Below, in pieces: positions 9,580 through 18,125 of a stretch of DNA of 64,000 nucleotides. The position numbers and the translations under genes are program-made. Below the pieces are notes generated by a model. It ran no database searches and was not told where the DNA came from. It worked only from the letters and a program-made list of their open reading frames with translations. How positions within the stretch are numbered: position 1 is the stretch's first letter; each line of letters starts with the position of its first letter. The stretch comes from Microbacterium hydrocarbonoxydans (GTDB lineage: Bacteria > Actinomycetota > Actinomycetes > Actinomycetales > Microbacteriaceae): contig NZ_JYJB01000006.1 in NCBI RefSeq assembly GCF_000956475.1, forward strand, positions 1-64,000, in the 5' to 3' direction.

Positions 9580-10209
9580 TCAGGATGCCGTGCTGTCGGC
9601 GAGTTCCCGCACGCTCAGCGGCGTGTCTGTGCGGTGCGCCGCGTCGCGGATGCCGTCACGCGCGCCCAGGGTCGCGGCGCGTGCGAGCCACGAGTCGATC
9701 CGGGCGGGCGAAGCGTCTTTCACTCCGAGCATCCGGTGCGTGCGCACCGAGCGGATGCCGCAGAGCCGCATCGTGTTGCGGGCGATCTGCGTCTGCGCGG
9801 GCAGGCCGGTGAAGGGCGCCGCATACCAGGGCGTGTCGGCGAGCAGCAGCAGCCGGCCGCGCCGCGCAGGCAGCATGCCCACGGGCAGCCCCAGGTTCGT
9901 GTAGCGGTACTCCTGCTGCGGCAGCAGCGCGCGGTCGAAGAATCCCTTGAGCACAGCAGGCACCGACCCCCACCAGAGCGGGGTCGCGATCACGACCGTC
10001 TGCGCCTCGTGCAGCGCCCGCTTGGCGTCGACGAGATCGGGCTCGAGAGTCATCCGCTCGCGGTAGCCGAAGCGCAATGAGAGGTCGAATTCGAGGTCGC
10101 GCAGGGCGAGCACCTCGGCATCGCCGTGGGCGTCTGCGTAGCGACGGGCGAGTTCTGCCGTGAGGGATCGTGCATCGGGGTGGCCGTCGATGATGAGTGC
10201 GGATGCCAT
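9580..10209 (-). CDS. NAD(P)H-dependent flavin oxidoreductase (quinone reductase family)
   Basis: A 209-residue flavodoxin-fold protein of the NAD(P)H dehydrogenase (quinone)/modulator-of-drug-activity family. The first strand and FMN phosphate loop read ALIIDGHPDARS, and the second flavin motif is TPLWWGSVPAVLKGFFDR (about residues 77-94). It likely reduces quinones or other electrophiles in the cytosol. It is divergent from a TetR regulator, with a 45-bp palindrome between the starts, so it is probably induced by the ligand of that regulator, likely a reactive aromatic or quinone (inference). Confidence 0.85.
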   Translation of the reverse strand: MASALIIDGHPDARSLTAELARRYADAHGDAEVLALRDLEFDLSLRFGYRERMTLEPDLVDAKRALHEAQTVVIATPLWWGSVPAVLKGFFDRALLPQQEYRYTNLGLPVGMLPARRGRLLLLADTPWYAAPFTGLPAQTQIARNTMRLCGIRSVRTHRMLGVKDASPARIDSWLARAATLGARDGIRDAAHRTDTPLSVRELADSTAS

Positions 10210-10215
10210 GAGTGC

Positions 10216-10260
10216 TCCTATCTGGACAGTGTCAACTTGGTGGACACTGTCAAGATAGGA
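10216..10260. promoter_or_regulatory. TetR operator between divergent genes
   Basis: Two 18-bp arms (TCCTATCTGGACAGTGTC at 10216-10233 and GACACTGTCAAGATAGGA at 10243-10260) are reverse complements apart from one base, around a 9-bp centre. The palindrome fills the whole gap between the flavin-reductase start (10209) and the TetR start (10265). It probably also holds both promoters and both ribosome sites, since AGGA and its complement sit at the ends of the arms. Confidence 0.75.
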
Positions 10261-10264
10261 GAGG

Positions 10265-10840
10265 ATGTTGCTCGTGTCAAGTTCTCGTGCGGGGTATCAC
10301 CACGGCGATCTCGCGCAGGCGCTCGAGAATGCGGCGATGCAGCTGCTCGCCGAGAAGCCCGCGCAGGAGATCAGCCTGCGCGAAGTCGCGCGCGCCGCGG
10401 ACGTCAGCCACAACGCTCCGTATCACCACTTCGCCGACCGGCGCGGACTGCTCAAGGTCCTCGCCGAGCGGAGCATGGCCGACCTCGTCGCCGAAGTGCG
10501 CGCGGCCACGGCCGACGTCGACGCGGTCAGCGCTCTGATCGAGGGCGGTGCAGCGTATCTCCGCTTCGCGGTCGAACGCCCCAACGGCTTCGACGTGATC
10601 TACGACCCCACGGTCTGCATCCCCGGAGCTCCCAGCGAGATCATGGCACCGCTCATCGCCGAGCTCGAGAACCTCCTCGGCACGGCATCCGCAGCGGCGG
10701 GCCTGTCCGGTGACGACGCCTTCCTCGGCGTGTGGGGGCTGATGCACGGCCTGGGAACGCTGTGCGCCGCCGGGCACTTCCCGCTGGATGCCGCGCTCGC
10801 CGCATACGACGCGAGCATCCGGCGGATGCTGCCCCTCTGA
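10265..10840 (+). CDS. TetR/AcrR-family regulator
   Basis: A 191-residue one-component regulator. The N-terminal helix-turn-helix spans about residues 10-58 (HGDLAQALENAAMQLL, then SLREVARAADVSHNAPYHHFADRRGLL in two parts), and the C-terminal half is the helical ligand and dimer domain (TetR_C_33-like, with GVWGLMHGLGTL). It is divergent from the flavin oxidoreductase and probably represses both genes through the palindrome 10216-10260. The stop codon lies inside the terminator stem at 10839. Confidence 0.88.
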   Translation: MLLVSSSRAGYHHGDLAQALENAAMQLLAEKPAQEISLREVARAADVSHNAPYHHFADRRGLLKVLAERSMADLVAEVRAATADVDAVSALIEGGAAYLRFAVERPNGFDVIYDPTVCIPGAPSEIMAPLIAELENLLGTASAAAGLSGDDAFLGVWGLMHGLGTLCAAGHFPLDAALAAYDASIRRMLPL

Positions 10841-10866
10841 CGCTGAGCGCTCGCCCGCTCAGCGTC
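10839..10866 (+). terminator. Terminator after the TetR gene
   Basis: Perfect 11-bp arms GACGCTGAGCG (10839-10849) and CGCTCAGCGTC (10856-10866) enclose a 6-nt loop. The left arm starts within the TetR stop codon. Two copies of CGAGTTCACTG follow just downstream, with no apparent function. Confidence 0.7.
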
Positions 10867-10959
10867 GAGTTCACTGCTCGTCGACGAGTTCACTGTTTGT
10901 CGACGTCTGGAGGCCGTGCATTCGGCACGTTGCCGTGCACTCGGCGGATTCGCCTGGGC

Positions 10960-11442
10960 TCAGACTCCGTCGCGGGGAGCGCGCACCCGCAGCAGGCGCC
11001 CTGCGCCCTCGATGAGCTCGGCCCAGGAGCCGATGTCGACAGCGCACTCAGCGACGGCGCCCGTCGGAAGCTCCGCGTAGGCGCCGGTCAGTTCGTCGAC
11101 CGCGTCGGTCATTCCGGGATTGTGTCCGACCAGCATCGCGACGTCGGCATCGTCCGGCAGGGCTGCCGTGATGGCCAGGATCGCCCGGGCGGATGCCGCG
11201 TACAACGACGGCTCCTCGATGATCTCCGCACCGGACGCCGCGGCGTACTCCTCGGCGGTGCTGCGTGCGCGGACGGCGGTGCTCGACACGATCACGTCGA
11301 CGCGGACGCCCTCGTCGACGAGTCTCCGCGCCATCGCCGGAGCGTCGCGGCGGCCCCGGGCGTTCAGCGGCCGGTCGTGGTCTGCGAGGCCGAGCACGCC
11401 CCAGTCGGACTTCGCATGACGGGCGAGCAGCAGGGTCTTCAT
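10960..11442 (-). CDS. SixA-like histidine phosphatase
   Basis: A 160-residue protein of the histidine phosphatase superfamily, closest to SixA phosphohistidine phosphatases by size. The catalytic motif at the N-terminus is LLARHAKSDW (RHA instead of RHG, as in SixA-like members). The second arginine is in SSTAVRARSTAEEY and the second catalytic histidine in LVGHNPGMTD. The substrate is unknown; a phosphohistidine protein or a small phosphoester is possible. It is transcribed alone, divergent from the DUF4407 gene. Confidence 0.85.
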   Translation of the reverse strand: MKTLLLARHAKSDWGVLGLADHDRPLNARGRRDAPAMARRLVDEGVRVDVIVSSTAVRARSTAEEYAAASGAEIIEEPSLYAASARAILAITAALPDDADVAMLVGHNPGMTDAVDELTGAYAELPTGAVAECAVDIGSWAELIEGAGRLLRVRAPRDGV

Positions 11443-11546
11443 AGCTCAAGCCTGGCATCGTCAGCGACCGTCCGCATCCCGAACCTGTGAGCGCCTCGCA
11501 GGGATCGTCCGGGGGATGCACAGGCGTGGTTCCCTACCCTCGAAGG

Positions 11547-13100
11547 ATGGCCTATTCCGCGCATCGCCCCGGCCGGATGGACTCCCAGGGGCGGATCTCG
11601 TTCGACACCGACGCCCCTCAGGGCTCCGTGACCGACGACGACCTCGACTTCCTGCGGGCGTTCGAGCCGTCGGGCAGCGAGTCCTCCGCAGACACCGCGA
11701 CGCAGCCCACGGCCGTCATCGACCCGCTCGAGGGGGAGCCCGCTCCGGCATCCGCTCCTCGCGAGAAGAAGCAGCGCGCACCGCGCCCCAAGCGCGAGAA
11801 GAAGCCGCGCGTGCCCGGCTCGCGCCTGCGCACCCTCGCGATCCTCGGCGGTGCCGAGGGCGAGATCCTCGATCGGGTGCCCGGTGAGACCCCGCGCTTC
11901 GTGCAGATGTTCTTCGTGCTCGCGGGCACCGCGCTGGTCTCGGCGATCTCGATGCTGTTCGCGCTGACGACCGGCGTGGGCGCCGTGATCTGGCTGGCCG
12001 TGCCGCTCGCGATCGTGTGGGCCCTGATCATCTTCAACCTCGATCGGTTCCTCACCTCGACCATGGCGTCGACCAAGAACGTGTGGCGACTGATCGGGCT
12101 CGCGATCCCGCGTGTGATCATGGCCGCGATCATCGGATTCGTGGTCGCCGAGCCGCTCGTGCTGCAGATCTTCCACAACGACATCGCCCGTGAGGTGGCA
12201 TCCACCAACATCACGCAGGCGCAGTCCGATCAGGATGCTCTCGAGAACGGCCCGGAGAAGAAGGCGCTGGATGCGGCCTCAGAGCATCTGGCAGAGCTGC
12301 AGAACCAGGCGGCCACGGGTATCGTCGCCGGCACCGATTCGGCGTCCGCGAGCGAGTCCGCCGCGCAGGCGACGGTCGACGACCTCACCGCCAAGATGAC
12401 GGCTCAGCAGGCTGTGATCGACCAGGCGCGCGTGCTGTACCAGTGCGAGCTCACGGGAGAGGGCGCGGGCACGGTTCCCGGCTGCACCGGCGTGAACGGC
12501 GAGGGCGCGAGCTCGGATGCCGCGAAGACCCAGCTCGCCGAAGCCCAGCAGACCTACGACGCGCTGGCCGCTCAGCTGCGCACGGCGAACGAGGAGCTCG
12601 CCGCTGCGGGCACCTCGGCCAAGGAGAACACCGCCAGCTCCGAGAAGCAGAACCGTGCGGAGGCGCAGTCGCAGCTTCCGGCGGCGCAGAAGACGTACGA
12701 CGCGGCGCTCGCCGCGTACAACGCGAGGGCGGATGCCGTCGCCCAGGGCAACGCGGGCGCGACGGGCCTGCTCAGCCAGATCAGCGGACTCAACCGGCTC
12801 AGCGAGAAGGAGCCCACGATCCTGTGGGCGCACTGGCTGATCGCCGCCCTGTTCTTCATGATCGAGCTGCTGCCCGTGCTCGTGAAGGTGCTGACCTCGT
12901 ACGGTGAGCCCACGCTGTACGAGAAGGCCGCGGCCATCCGCAAGCAGGTGTCGCTCGACAAGGTGACGGCCGAGGGATTCCGCGACCGTGCCGAGATCGT
13001 GTCCGCGCAGTCTCAGGCCGTGGACTCGGCGACGGCGGAAGGCGCTCCGGGCTCTTCCCCGGCACCAGCCCCGGCTCCATCTCCCGCGCAGGCGACCTGA
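11547..13100 (+). CDS. DUF4407 membrane protein with coiled coil
   Basis: A 517-residue protein: about 100 polar N-terminal residues ending in a Lys/Arg-rich block, three hydrophobic helices (about 128-150, 152-175 and 190-215) with the DUF4407 segment FNLDRFLTSTM between the second and third, a long Ala/Gln/Glu-rich coiled coil (about 220-415), a fourth helix (WLIAALFFMIELLPVLVKVL, about 430-450) and a cytosolic tail. The family function is unknown. The coiled-coil region contains two Cys (YQCELTG and PGCTGVN) and probably lies outside the membrane, where they could form a disulfide. ATG at 11547 follows GAAGG closely; ATG at 11577 is an alternative. No operon partners. Confidence 0.82.
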   Translation: MAYSAHRPGRMDSQGRISFDTDAPQGSVTDDDLDFLRAFEPSGSESSADTATQPTAVIDPLEGEPAPASAPREKKQRAPRPKREKKPRVPGSRLRTLAILGGAEGEILDRVPGETPRFVQMFFVLAGTALVSAISMLFALTTGVGAVIWLAVPLAIVWALIIFNLDRFLTSTMASTKNVWRLIGLAIPRVIMAAIIGFVVAEPLVLQIFHNDIAREVASTNITQAQSDQDALENGPEKKALDAASEHLAELQNQAATGIVAGTDSASASESAAQATVDDLTAKMTAQQAVIDQARVLYQCELTGEGAGTVPGCTGVNGEGASSDAAKTQLAEAQQTYDALAAQLRTANEELAAAGTSAKENTASSEKQNRAEAQSQLPAAQKTYDAALAAYNARADAVAQGNAGATGLLSQISGLNRLSEKEPTILWAHWLIAALFFMIELLPVLVKVLTSYGEPTLYEKAAAIRKQVSLDKVTAEGFRDRAEIVSAQSQAVDSATAEGAPGSSPAPAPAPSPAQAT

Positions 13101-13142
13101 GCGCCGGCATCCGCCCGCTCCGCCCGGCATGCGGGGCCGGCC

Positions 13143-14153
13143 TCAGCGGCGCCTCACGCGCCACACGCTCGGCGAGGCGGAGTGCTCGCGCTTGAAGGCC
13201 CTGCTGAACGCCTCTTCGGACTCGTACCCCACACGGTGGGCCACAGCGACCAGGCCCATGTCCGGAGTGCGCAGCAGTTCTTCCGCGAGGTGCATCCTCC
13301 ACAGCGTCAGATAGCGGATCGGTGCAAGGCCCAGCACGACCCGGAACCTCTCATCCAGGGCGCTCGCCGACGCGTGCGCCTCTCGGGCGAGCGTCTCGAC
13401 GCTCCACTTCCGTTCGGGAGCGGAGTGGATCGCGGCGAGGGCGGGGGCGAGCACCGGGTCGCGCAGAGCCTTCCACCAGCCGCTCGTCGACGCGGGCGCG
13501 GCAGCCAGGTAGAGCTTGAGGATCTCGGCGAGCAGGAGCTCGGGCACCGAGGTCGGCGACACCACGCGGTCGGCCGTGACACGGGTCGTCTGCTGCAGCG
13601 CGTAGGCGATGCTCGCGTTCACCCACTCTCTGGCGGGCCCCGGCGGGGGAGTGGTCACGAAGACGGACGGGAAGACGCGCAGGCGAGGGTCGAACAGCGC
13701 GTCGTCGCAGCTCAGGTAGCCGCAGACGACCTCCGTCGCGGCGCCGCCGAGTCCGTGTCTGATGACCGGCAGGCGCTCCCACGGGGGCGGTTCGAGGATC
13801 TGCGCGATCGGCACCGGTGTCGCATCGTCGGAGCCGCCCATCCGGTGCTGGTCGTTGTAGGGCAGCACGATCACGTCACCCGCGCGGGCCCAATGGCGCT
13901 CGCCGCCTGCCTCGATCCAGCAGCGTCCTGACGCGACGACGTGGAACAGCACCAGCTGGCGCTCGCCCGGGGCGAGGATGGCGGTCACATCCTGCGGCGG
14001 CAGCGATTCGTACGCCCAGGGCTCGCTGTACTCGCCACGCAGGAAGATCGCTCCGCGCAGTCGCAGACGCCCCAATGCCTCTTCGAGAGAGAAAGCGGGT
14101 TCCCGGTCAGGAGCGGCGGGGGCGCGGTCATGGTCAACAGACCCGCCCTTCAT
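13143..14153 (-). CDS. AraC-family regulator with cupin sensor
   Basis: A 336-residue regulator: an N-terminal cupin (AraC_binding/cupin_6-like) domain with LRGEYSEPWAYESLP, VLFHVVASGRCWIEAGGERHWA and VLPYNDQHRMGG, and a C-terminal AraC double helix-turn-helix (KWSVETLAREAHASASALDERF, split here as two helices, then VAHRVGYESEEAFSRAFKRE). The start at 14153 (MKGGSVDHDR) fits; the longer open frame overlaps the divergent DUF4242 gene. It is divergent from that small gene with a 46-bp gap, the usual layout for a local regulator. Confidence 0.88.
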   Translation of the reverse strand: MKGGSVDHDRAPAAPDREPAFSLEEALGRLRLRGAIFLRGEYSEPWAYESLPPQDVTAILAPGERQLVLFHVVASGRCWIEAGGERHWARAGDVIVLPYNDQHRMGGSDDATPVPIAQILEPPPWERLPVIRHGLGGAATEVVCGYLSCDDALFDPRLRVFPSVFVTTPPPGPAREWVNASIAYALQQTTRVTADRVVSPTSVPELLLAEILKLYLAAAPASTSGWWKALRDPVLAPALAAIHSAPERKWSVETLAREAHASASALDERFRVVLGLAPIRYLTLWRMHLAEELLRTPDMGLVAVAHRVGYESEEAFSRAFKREHSASPSVWRVRRR

Positions 14154-14199
14154 GAGACTCAGTGTGACAGAGAAAAACCCGAGTGGAAGGAAAGATGAG

Positions 14200-14454
14200 A
14201 TGCCTCTCTTCATCGATGTGCACGAACAGCTCCCGGAAGGCGCAACGGCGGGCGACGTCGCGGCAGCGCACACGGCCGACCTGTCGCTTCAGGAGCAGTA
14301 CGGCGTGAACTACCGCCGGTATTGGGTCGACGAATCCAGCGGCAAGGCGTTCTGCCTCGTGGAGGCGCCGGATGCCGAATCCGCCATCGCGGTGCACCGC
14401 GAGGCGCACGGGCTCGTCGCCGACAGGATCTTCGAAGTGGTCGAAGGCGGTTGA
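14200..14454 (+). CDS. DUF4242 small protein
   Basis: An 84-residue protein beginning MPLFIDVHEQLPEGATAGDV, with the ferredoxin-like DUF4242 pattern: AAHTADLSLQEQYGVNY and a C-terminal VHREAHGLVADRIFEV. Some DUF4242 members (SCO4226 type) have been described as nickel-binding; whether this one binds metal is not known, but the three His (VHREAHG and AAHTAD) are candidate ligands. ATG at 14200 follows the ribosome site GGAAGGAAAG. Divergent from the AraC gene, which probably controls it. Confidence 0.8.
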   Translation: MPLFIDVHEQLPEGATAGDVAAAHTADLSLQEQYGVNYRRYWVDESSGKAFCLVEAPDAESAIAVHREAHGLVADRIFEVVEGG

Positions 14455-14536
14455 GGCTGCGGACGTGCCGGGGCGCGGATGAGACCGGTCACGGAAATCC
14501 GGCCCCGGCATCCGCTCCCGCCGGTAGCGTGGAATC

Positions 14537-15550
14537 ATGGTCAACTATCGCTATCTCGGCAACAGCGGTCTCAAGGTCTCTGAGATCACCTACGGCAACT
14601 GGGTCACGCACGCCTCGCAGGTCGGCGACGACGCGGCGGTCAAGACGGTGCACGCCGCCCTGGATGCCGGCATCACCACATTCGACACGGCGGACACCTA
14701 CGCCAACACGGCCGCCGAGGTCGTGCTCGGCGATGCGCTGAAGGGGCAGCGCCGCGAGGGGCTGGAGATCTTCACGAAGGTCTACTTCCCGACCGGCCCG
14801 AAGGGCCCGAACGATACAGGGCTCTCGCGCAAGCACATCCTCGAGTCCATCAACGGCTCGCTGAAGCGCCTCGGCACCGACTACGTCGACCTCTACCAGG
14901 CGCACCGCTTCGACTACGAAACGCCGCTCGAGGAGACCTTCCAGGCATTCGCCGACGTGGTCCGTCAGGGCAAGGCGCTCTACATCGGCGTCTCGGAGTG
15001 GACCGCCGAGCAGCTGCGCGAAGGACACGCGCTCGCGAAGCAGCTGGGCGTGCAGCTCATCTCGAACCAGCCGCAGTACTCGATGCTGCACCGCGTGATC
15101 GAGGGCAAGGTCGTCCCCGCGTCCGAGGAACTCGGCATCTCGCAGATCGTCTGGTCGCCCATGGCGCAGGGCGTGCTGAGCGGCAAGTACCTGCCCGGTC
15201 AGCCGGTGCCCGACGGCTCGCGCGCGACCGACCCGCACTCCGGCGCCGACTTCATCAAGGGCCTCCTGCGCGACGAGATCCTCGAGGCGGTGCAGCGGCT
15301 CAAGCCGATCGCCGCCGAGGCCGGGCTCACGATGCCGCAGCTCGCGATCGCGTGGGTGCTGCAGAATCCGAACGTGGCGGCGGCCCTCGTGGGCGCTTCG
15401 CGCCCGGAGCAGCTCGCCGACACCGTGAAGGCGTCCGGGGTGACGCTCGACGCCGACACGATGGCGGCGATCGACACCGCCCTCGGCGACGTGCCGAACC
15501 GCGACGCCGAGCACACGTACTCGGTGTCGCCGAAGGCCCGCCTGGTCTGA
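14537..15550 (+). CDS. Aldo/keto reductase (Kv-beta-like subfamily)
   Basis: A 337-residue NADPH-dependent oxidoreductase with an (alpha/beta)8 barrel. The catalytic tetrad is visible: Asp and Tyr in FDTADTYANTAAEVVLG, Lys in EIFTKVYF and His in LYQAHRFDYETPLEE. The order YLGNSGLKVSEITYGNWV at the start and IAWVLQNPNVAAALVGASRP near the end match the potassium-channel beta-subunit-like branch (AKR6/AKR14-like). The substrate is unknown; general aldehyde detoxification is likely. Transcribed alone and ended by the large palindrome at 15587. Confidence 0.9.
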   Translation: MVNYRYLGNSGLKVSEITYGNWVTHASQVGDDAAVKTVHAALDAGITTFDTADTYANTAAEVVLGDALKGQRREGLEIFTKVYFPTGPKGPNDTGLSRKHILESINGSLKRLGTDYVDLYQAHRFDYETPLEETFQAFADVVRQGKALYIGVSEWTAEQLREGHALAKQLGVQLISNQPQYSMLHRVIEGKVVPASEELGISQIVWSPMAQGVLSGKYLPGQPVPDGSRATDPHSGADFIKGLLRDEILEAVQRLKPIAAEAGLTMPQLAIAWVLQNPNVAAALVGASRPEQLADTVKASGVTLDADTMAAIDTALGDVPNRDAEHTYSVSPKARLV

Positions 15551-15586
15551 GCGCCGGGGTCCTCGCACCGAGACCCCCATCTGTCA

Positions 15587-15628
15587 CCGAGACCCCCACC
15601 TGCTGACGTCAGCAGGTGGGGGTCTCGG
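15587..15628. terminator. 42-bp perfect palindrome, bidirectional terminator
   Basis: Bases 15587-15607 and 15608-15628 are exact reverse complements with no loop (the left arm starts CCGAGACCCCCACC). A second, outer pair of GAGACCCCC/GGGGGTCTC copies lies at about 15570 and 15637. It lies between the convergent aldo/keto reductase and ACT-domain genes and can end transcription of both. Confidence 0.8.
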
Positions 15629-15660
15629 CAATAAGCGGGGGTCTCGAGGTGCCGGGCGAC

Positions 15661-16167
15661 TCAGCCGACGGTGATGTCGACCTGGATCTCGGACGCAAGG
15701 CGCTCGAGATCCGCCTGCAGGGCGTCGAGGTCGACGGATGCCGGCACCTTCGCGATCACGGACGCCTCGAACAGGCGCCCGCCCGCCATGGCCGCGTCGC
15801 GGGTCTCGGTCGCGAGCTCCTCGATGCTCAGCGCGTGCGCGTTCAGCACGCCGGAGATCTCGCGCACGATGCCGGGTCGGTCGTTGCCGAGCACCTGGAT
15901 CCCGAGCGAACGGTCGTCGTCGGCTGCGGCATCCGATCCCGTGAGCACTGCGACGGTCAGCAGTCCTTCGAGAGCATGCAGCGCCTGCTCGAGCTCGGCT
16001 GCACGGTCGGCCGCGACCGAGACCTCGATCACTCCGGCGAAGGTTCCCGCGAGCTCGGCCAGGCTGCTGTTCTCCCAGTTTCCGCCGTGGGCGTCGACGA
16101 CGTCGGCGACGGCGGCCACGAGGCCAGGACGGTCTGCACCCGCGACGGTGAGGATCAGAGTTGTCAT
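15661..16167 (-). CDS. Two-ACT-domain protein, GcvR-like
   Basis: A 168-residue protein made of two ACT domains: residues 1-80 (LILTVAGADRPGLVAAVADVV, then GGNWENSSLAEL) and about 90-165 (GNDRPGIVREISGVL, then ALSIEELATE). This matches the glycine cleavage system transcriptional repressor GcvR and its actinobacterial homologues. It probably binds an amino acid, likely glycine, and acts through a partner protein because it has no DNA-binding domain. No gcv genes are nearby, so the target process is inferred only from the family. Confidence 0.82.
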   Translation of the reverse strand: MTTLILTVAGADRPGLVAAVADVVDAHGGNWENSSLAELAGTFAGVIEVSVAADRAAELEQALHALEGLLTVAVLTGSDAAADDDRSLGIQVLGNDRPGIVREISGVLNAHALSIEELATETRDAAMAGGRLFEASVIAKVPASVDLDALQADLERLASEIQVDITVG

Positions 16168-16211
16168 GGCGACAGCGTAGCCCCGCCGACGGTCGGTCTC
16201 GCCTGGTCGCT

Positions 16212-16297
16212 GTTCACAACTCAGGAAGATGGCTGTCGGAGCCGGCTGAGAACGGCTGATTCGCCTCGACGGTGCGCGAACATCCTGAGTTGTGGAC
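16212..16297. repeat. 86-bp palindromic element, second copy
   Basis: Outer arms GTTCACAACTCAGGA (16212-16226) and TCCTGAGTTGTGGAC (16283-16297) are reverse complements but for one base. The element has the same total length (86 bp) and the same outer nine to eleven bases as the one at 9474-9559, while its inside is different: a short AGCCG/CGGCT stem instead of the 16-bp terminator. It lies between the ACT-domain start and the end of the cds1-like gene. Confidence 0.75.
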
Positions 16298-16309
16298 GTC
16301 GGGGACCGC

Positions 16310-17368
16310 TCACTCCATCCAGTCGCCGGTCTTGAGGAACCGCTCTAGGCGCGCGCGGTGCGGTGCGAGGTCCCACCCCTGCTCGGCGACCCACTCGTCG
16401 GAGTAGTAGGTGCCTGCGTAGCGGACTCCGCTGTCGCAGATGAGCGTGACGACGCTGCCGGTCTCTCCGGCGGCGCGCATGCGCGCGATGAGCTGGAACG
16501 CGCCGTAGAGGTTCGTTCCGGTCGAGCCGCCTGCCCAGTGCAGCGTGCGCTCCTTGAGCAGCCTGATCGCCGCGATCGAGCCGGCGTCGGGGATCCGCAG
16601 CATCTCGTCGATCACGCTCGGCACGAACGAGGGCTCGACGCGGGGCCGGCCGATCCCCTCGATGCGGCTCGGGCGGCCGGCCGGAGCATCCGGGGTGCCC
16701 GCCCAGCCGTCGTAGAACGCCGAGCCCTCGGGGTCGACGACCGCGACCTGGGTCTCATGCCTGCGGTACTTCACATAGCGGCCGAAGGTCGCGCTTGTGC
16801 CGCCGGTGCCCGCGCCGACCACGATCCAGCGGGGGATCGGATGCCGCTCCTGGGAGAGCTGGCTGAACACGCTCTCGGCGATGTTGTTGTTGCCGCGCCA
16901 GTCCGTCGCGCGCTCGGCGAAGGTGAACTGATCGAGGTAGTGGCCGCGGCAGTCGCTCGCGAGCCGCCGGGCCTCGGGCGAGATGTCCTCCGCCCGGTCG
17001 ACGAAGTGACAGCGGCCGCCGTAGAACTCGATGAGGTCGATCTTCTCCTGGCTGGTCGACCGCGGCACGACGGTGATGAAGGTGAGCCCGAGCATCCGGG
17101 CGAAGTACGCCTCGGAGACGGCGGTCGATCCGCTCGACGACTCCACGAGCACGGTGTCCTCGCGGATGCGGCCGTTGACCAGGCCGTAGAGGATCAGCGA
17201 GCGCGCGAGGCGGTGCTTGAGCGAGCCGGTCGGATGCACCGACTCGTCCTTCAGGTACAGGTCGATGCCCCAGTCGGCCGGCAGCGGGAACAGGTGCAGA
17301 TGCGTGTCGGCGCTGCGGTTGGCGTCGGCCTCCAGCAGGGCGATCGCAGTGCTGGTCCAGGAGGTCAT
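16310..17368 (-). CDS. cds1: PLP-dependent L-cysteine desulfhydrase (Cds1-like)
   Basis: A 352-residue fold-type II PLP enzyme. The Schiff-base lysine is Lys51 in [11 protein letters not shown]. The substrate loop is [14 protein letters not shown] and the phosphate-binding glycine loop is [11 protein letters not shown]. The C-terminal [15 protein letters not shown] and the overall length match the mycobacterial Cds1 type (PLP-dependent cysteine synthase family), which breaks L-cysteine into sulfide, pyruvate and ammonia, rather than CysK or CysM. It is cytosolic and transcribed alone; the 3' end is close to the 86-bp palindrome. Use as a cysteine synthase cannot be ruled out. Confidence 0.82.
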   Translation of the reverse strand: MTSWTSTAIALLEADANRSADTHLHLFPLPADWGIDLYLKDESVHPTGSLKHRLARSLILYGLVNGRIREDTVLVESSSGSTAVSEAYFARMLGLTFITVVPRSTSQEKIDLIEFYGGRCHFVDRAEDISPEARRLASDCRGHYLDQFTFAERATDWRGNNNIAESVFSQLSQERHPIPRWIVVGAGTGGTSATFGRYVKYRRHETQVAVVDPEGSAFYDGWAGTPDAPAGRPSRIEGIGRPRVEPSFVPSVIDEMLRIPDAGSIAAIRLLKERTLHWAGGSTGTNLYGAFQLIARMRAAGETGSVVTLICDSGVRYAGTYYSDEWVAEQGWDLAPHRARLERFLKTGDWME

Positions 17369-17400
17369 GGTTCCGAGGGTACCCGGGCGGCGGCATCCGG

Positions 17401-18078
17401 TCAGGCGGATGCGGCCTGCCGCAGCCAGCGCTCGACCCCGGCGATGTGCGCCGTGGTCAGCGAGGTCGCGAGCGCCGAGTCGCGCTGAGCGATCGCGTCG
17501 GCGATCGCGCGGTGCTCCGAGAGTGTGCGCTCGACGGCGCCGCCCTGCGTGAGGCCGCGCCAGACACGCGCGCGCACGGTCTGGCTGCTGAGATGCTCGA
17601 TCAGGCTGGCGAGGTAGGCGTTGCCGGCCATCGCCACGATCTCGCGGTGGAAGCGGATGTCGTGCTCGACGAGCTCTTCGATGCCGACCGAGGCGTCGAC
17701 GCCGTCGACCTCCTGAATGAGCTCGGCGATCTCCTCGTCGGTGCCGAGCGTGGCAGCCAGCCCCGTGGCCTGGGATTCCAGCATCCGCCGCACCGCGAAG
17801 ATCTCGAGCATCGAGTCGTCGTCGTGCATGTCGACGACGAAGGCGATGGCCTCGAGCAGGAGATGCGGCTCGAGGCTCGTGACGTAGGTGCCATCGCCGC
17901 GGCGGACGTCGAGCACTCGGATGACCTCGAGCGCCTTGACCGCTTCGCGCATCGAGTTGCGGCTCAGCCCGAGCCGCTCGGACAGCTCCTTCTCCGGGGG
18001 GAGCCGGTCGCCGGGCGACAGCTCGCCGGACACGATCATCGCCTTGATCTTCTCGATCGCCTCATCCGTCACAGCCAT
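17401..18078 (-). CDS. FadR-subfamily GntR regulator, probable fucose regulator
   Basis: A 225-residue regulator: GntR winged helix at residues 5-75 ([25 protein letters not shown], read as two helices, then RRGDGTYV) and an all-helical FCD ligand domain with metal-type histidines ([25 protein letters not shown], then [10 protein letters not shown]). ATG at 18078 has GAGGA eight bases upstream. It is divergent from the fuconolactonase gene. The gap contains AGACATCCGAT (minus strand), which recurs in the spacer of the promoter ahead of the fuconate dehydratase gene 12 kb away, so this protein probably controls L-fucose catabolism (inference). Confidence 0.85.
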   Translation of the reverse strand: MAVTDEAIEKIKAMIVSGELSPGDRLPPEKELSERLGLSRNSMREAVKALEVIRVLDVRRGDGTYVTSLEPHLLLEAIAFVVDMHDDDSMLEIFAVRRMLESQATGLAATLGTDEEIAELIQEVDGVDASVGIEELVEHDIRFHREIVAMAGNAYLASLIEHLSSQTVRARVWRGLTQGGAVERTLSEHRAIADAIAQRDSALATSLTTAHIAGVERWLRQAASA

Positions 18079-18092
18079 GGCGTCATCCTCGC

Positions 18093-18109
18093 ACATTGAT
18101 CGGATGTCT
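18093..18109. promoter_or_regulatory. Candidate FadR-type operator at the regulator's own gene
   Basis: ACATTGATCGGATGT (18093-18107) is an imperfect palindrome with ACAT/ATGT ends in the 47-bp gap between the divergent regulator and lactonase genes. Its minus strand contains AGACATCCGAT (18109-18099), identical to the 11-mer at 30516-30526 in the fucD promoter. Confidence 0.55.
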
Positions 18110-18125
18110 GGGGCAGGATGGGGGT

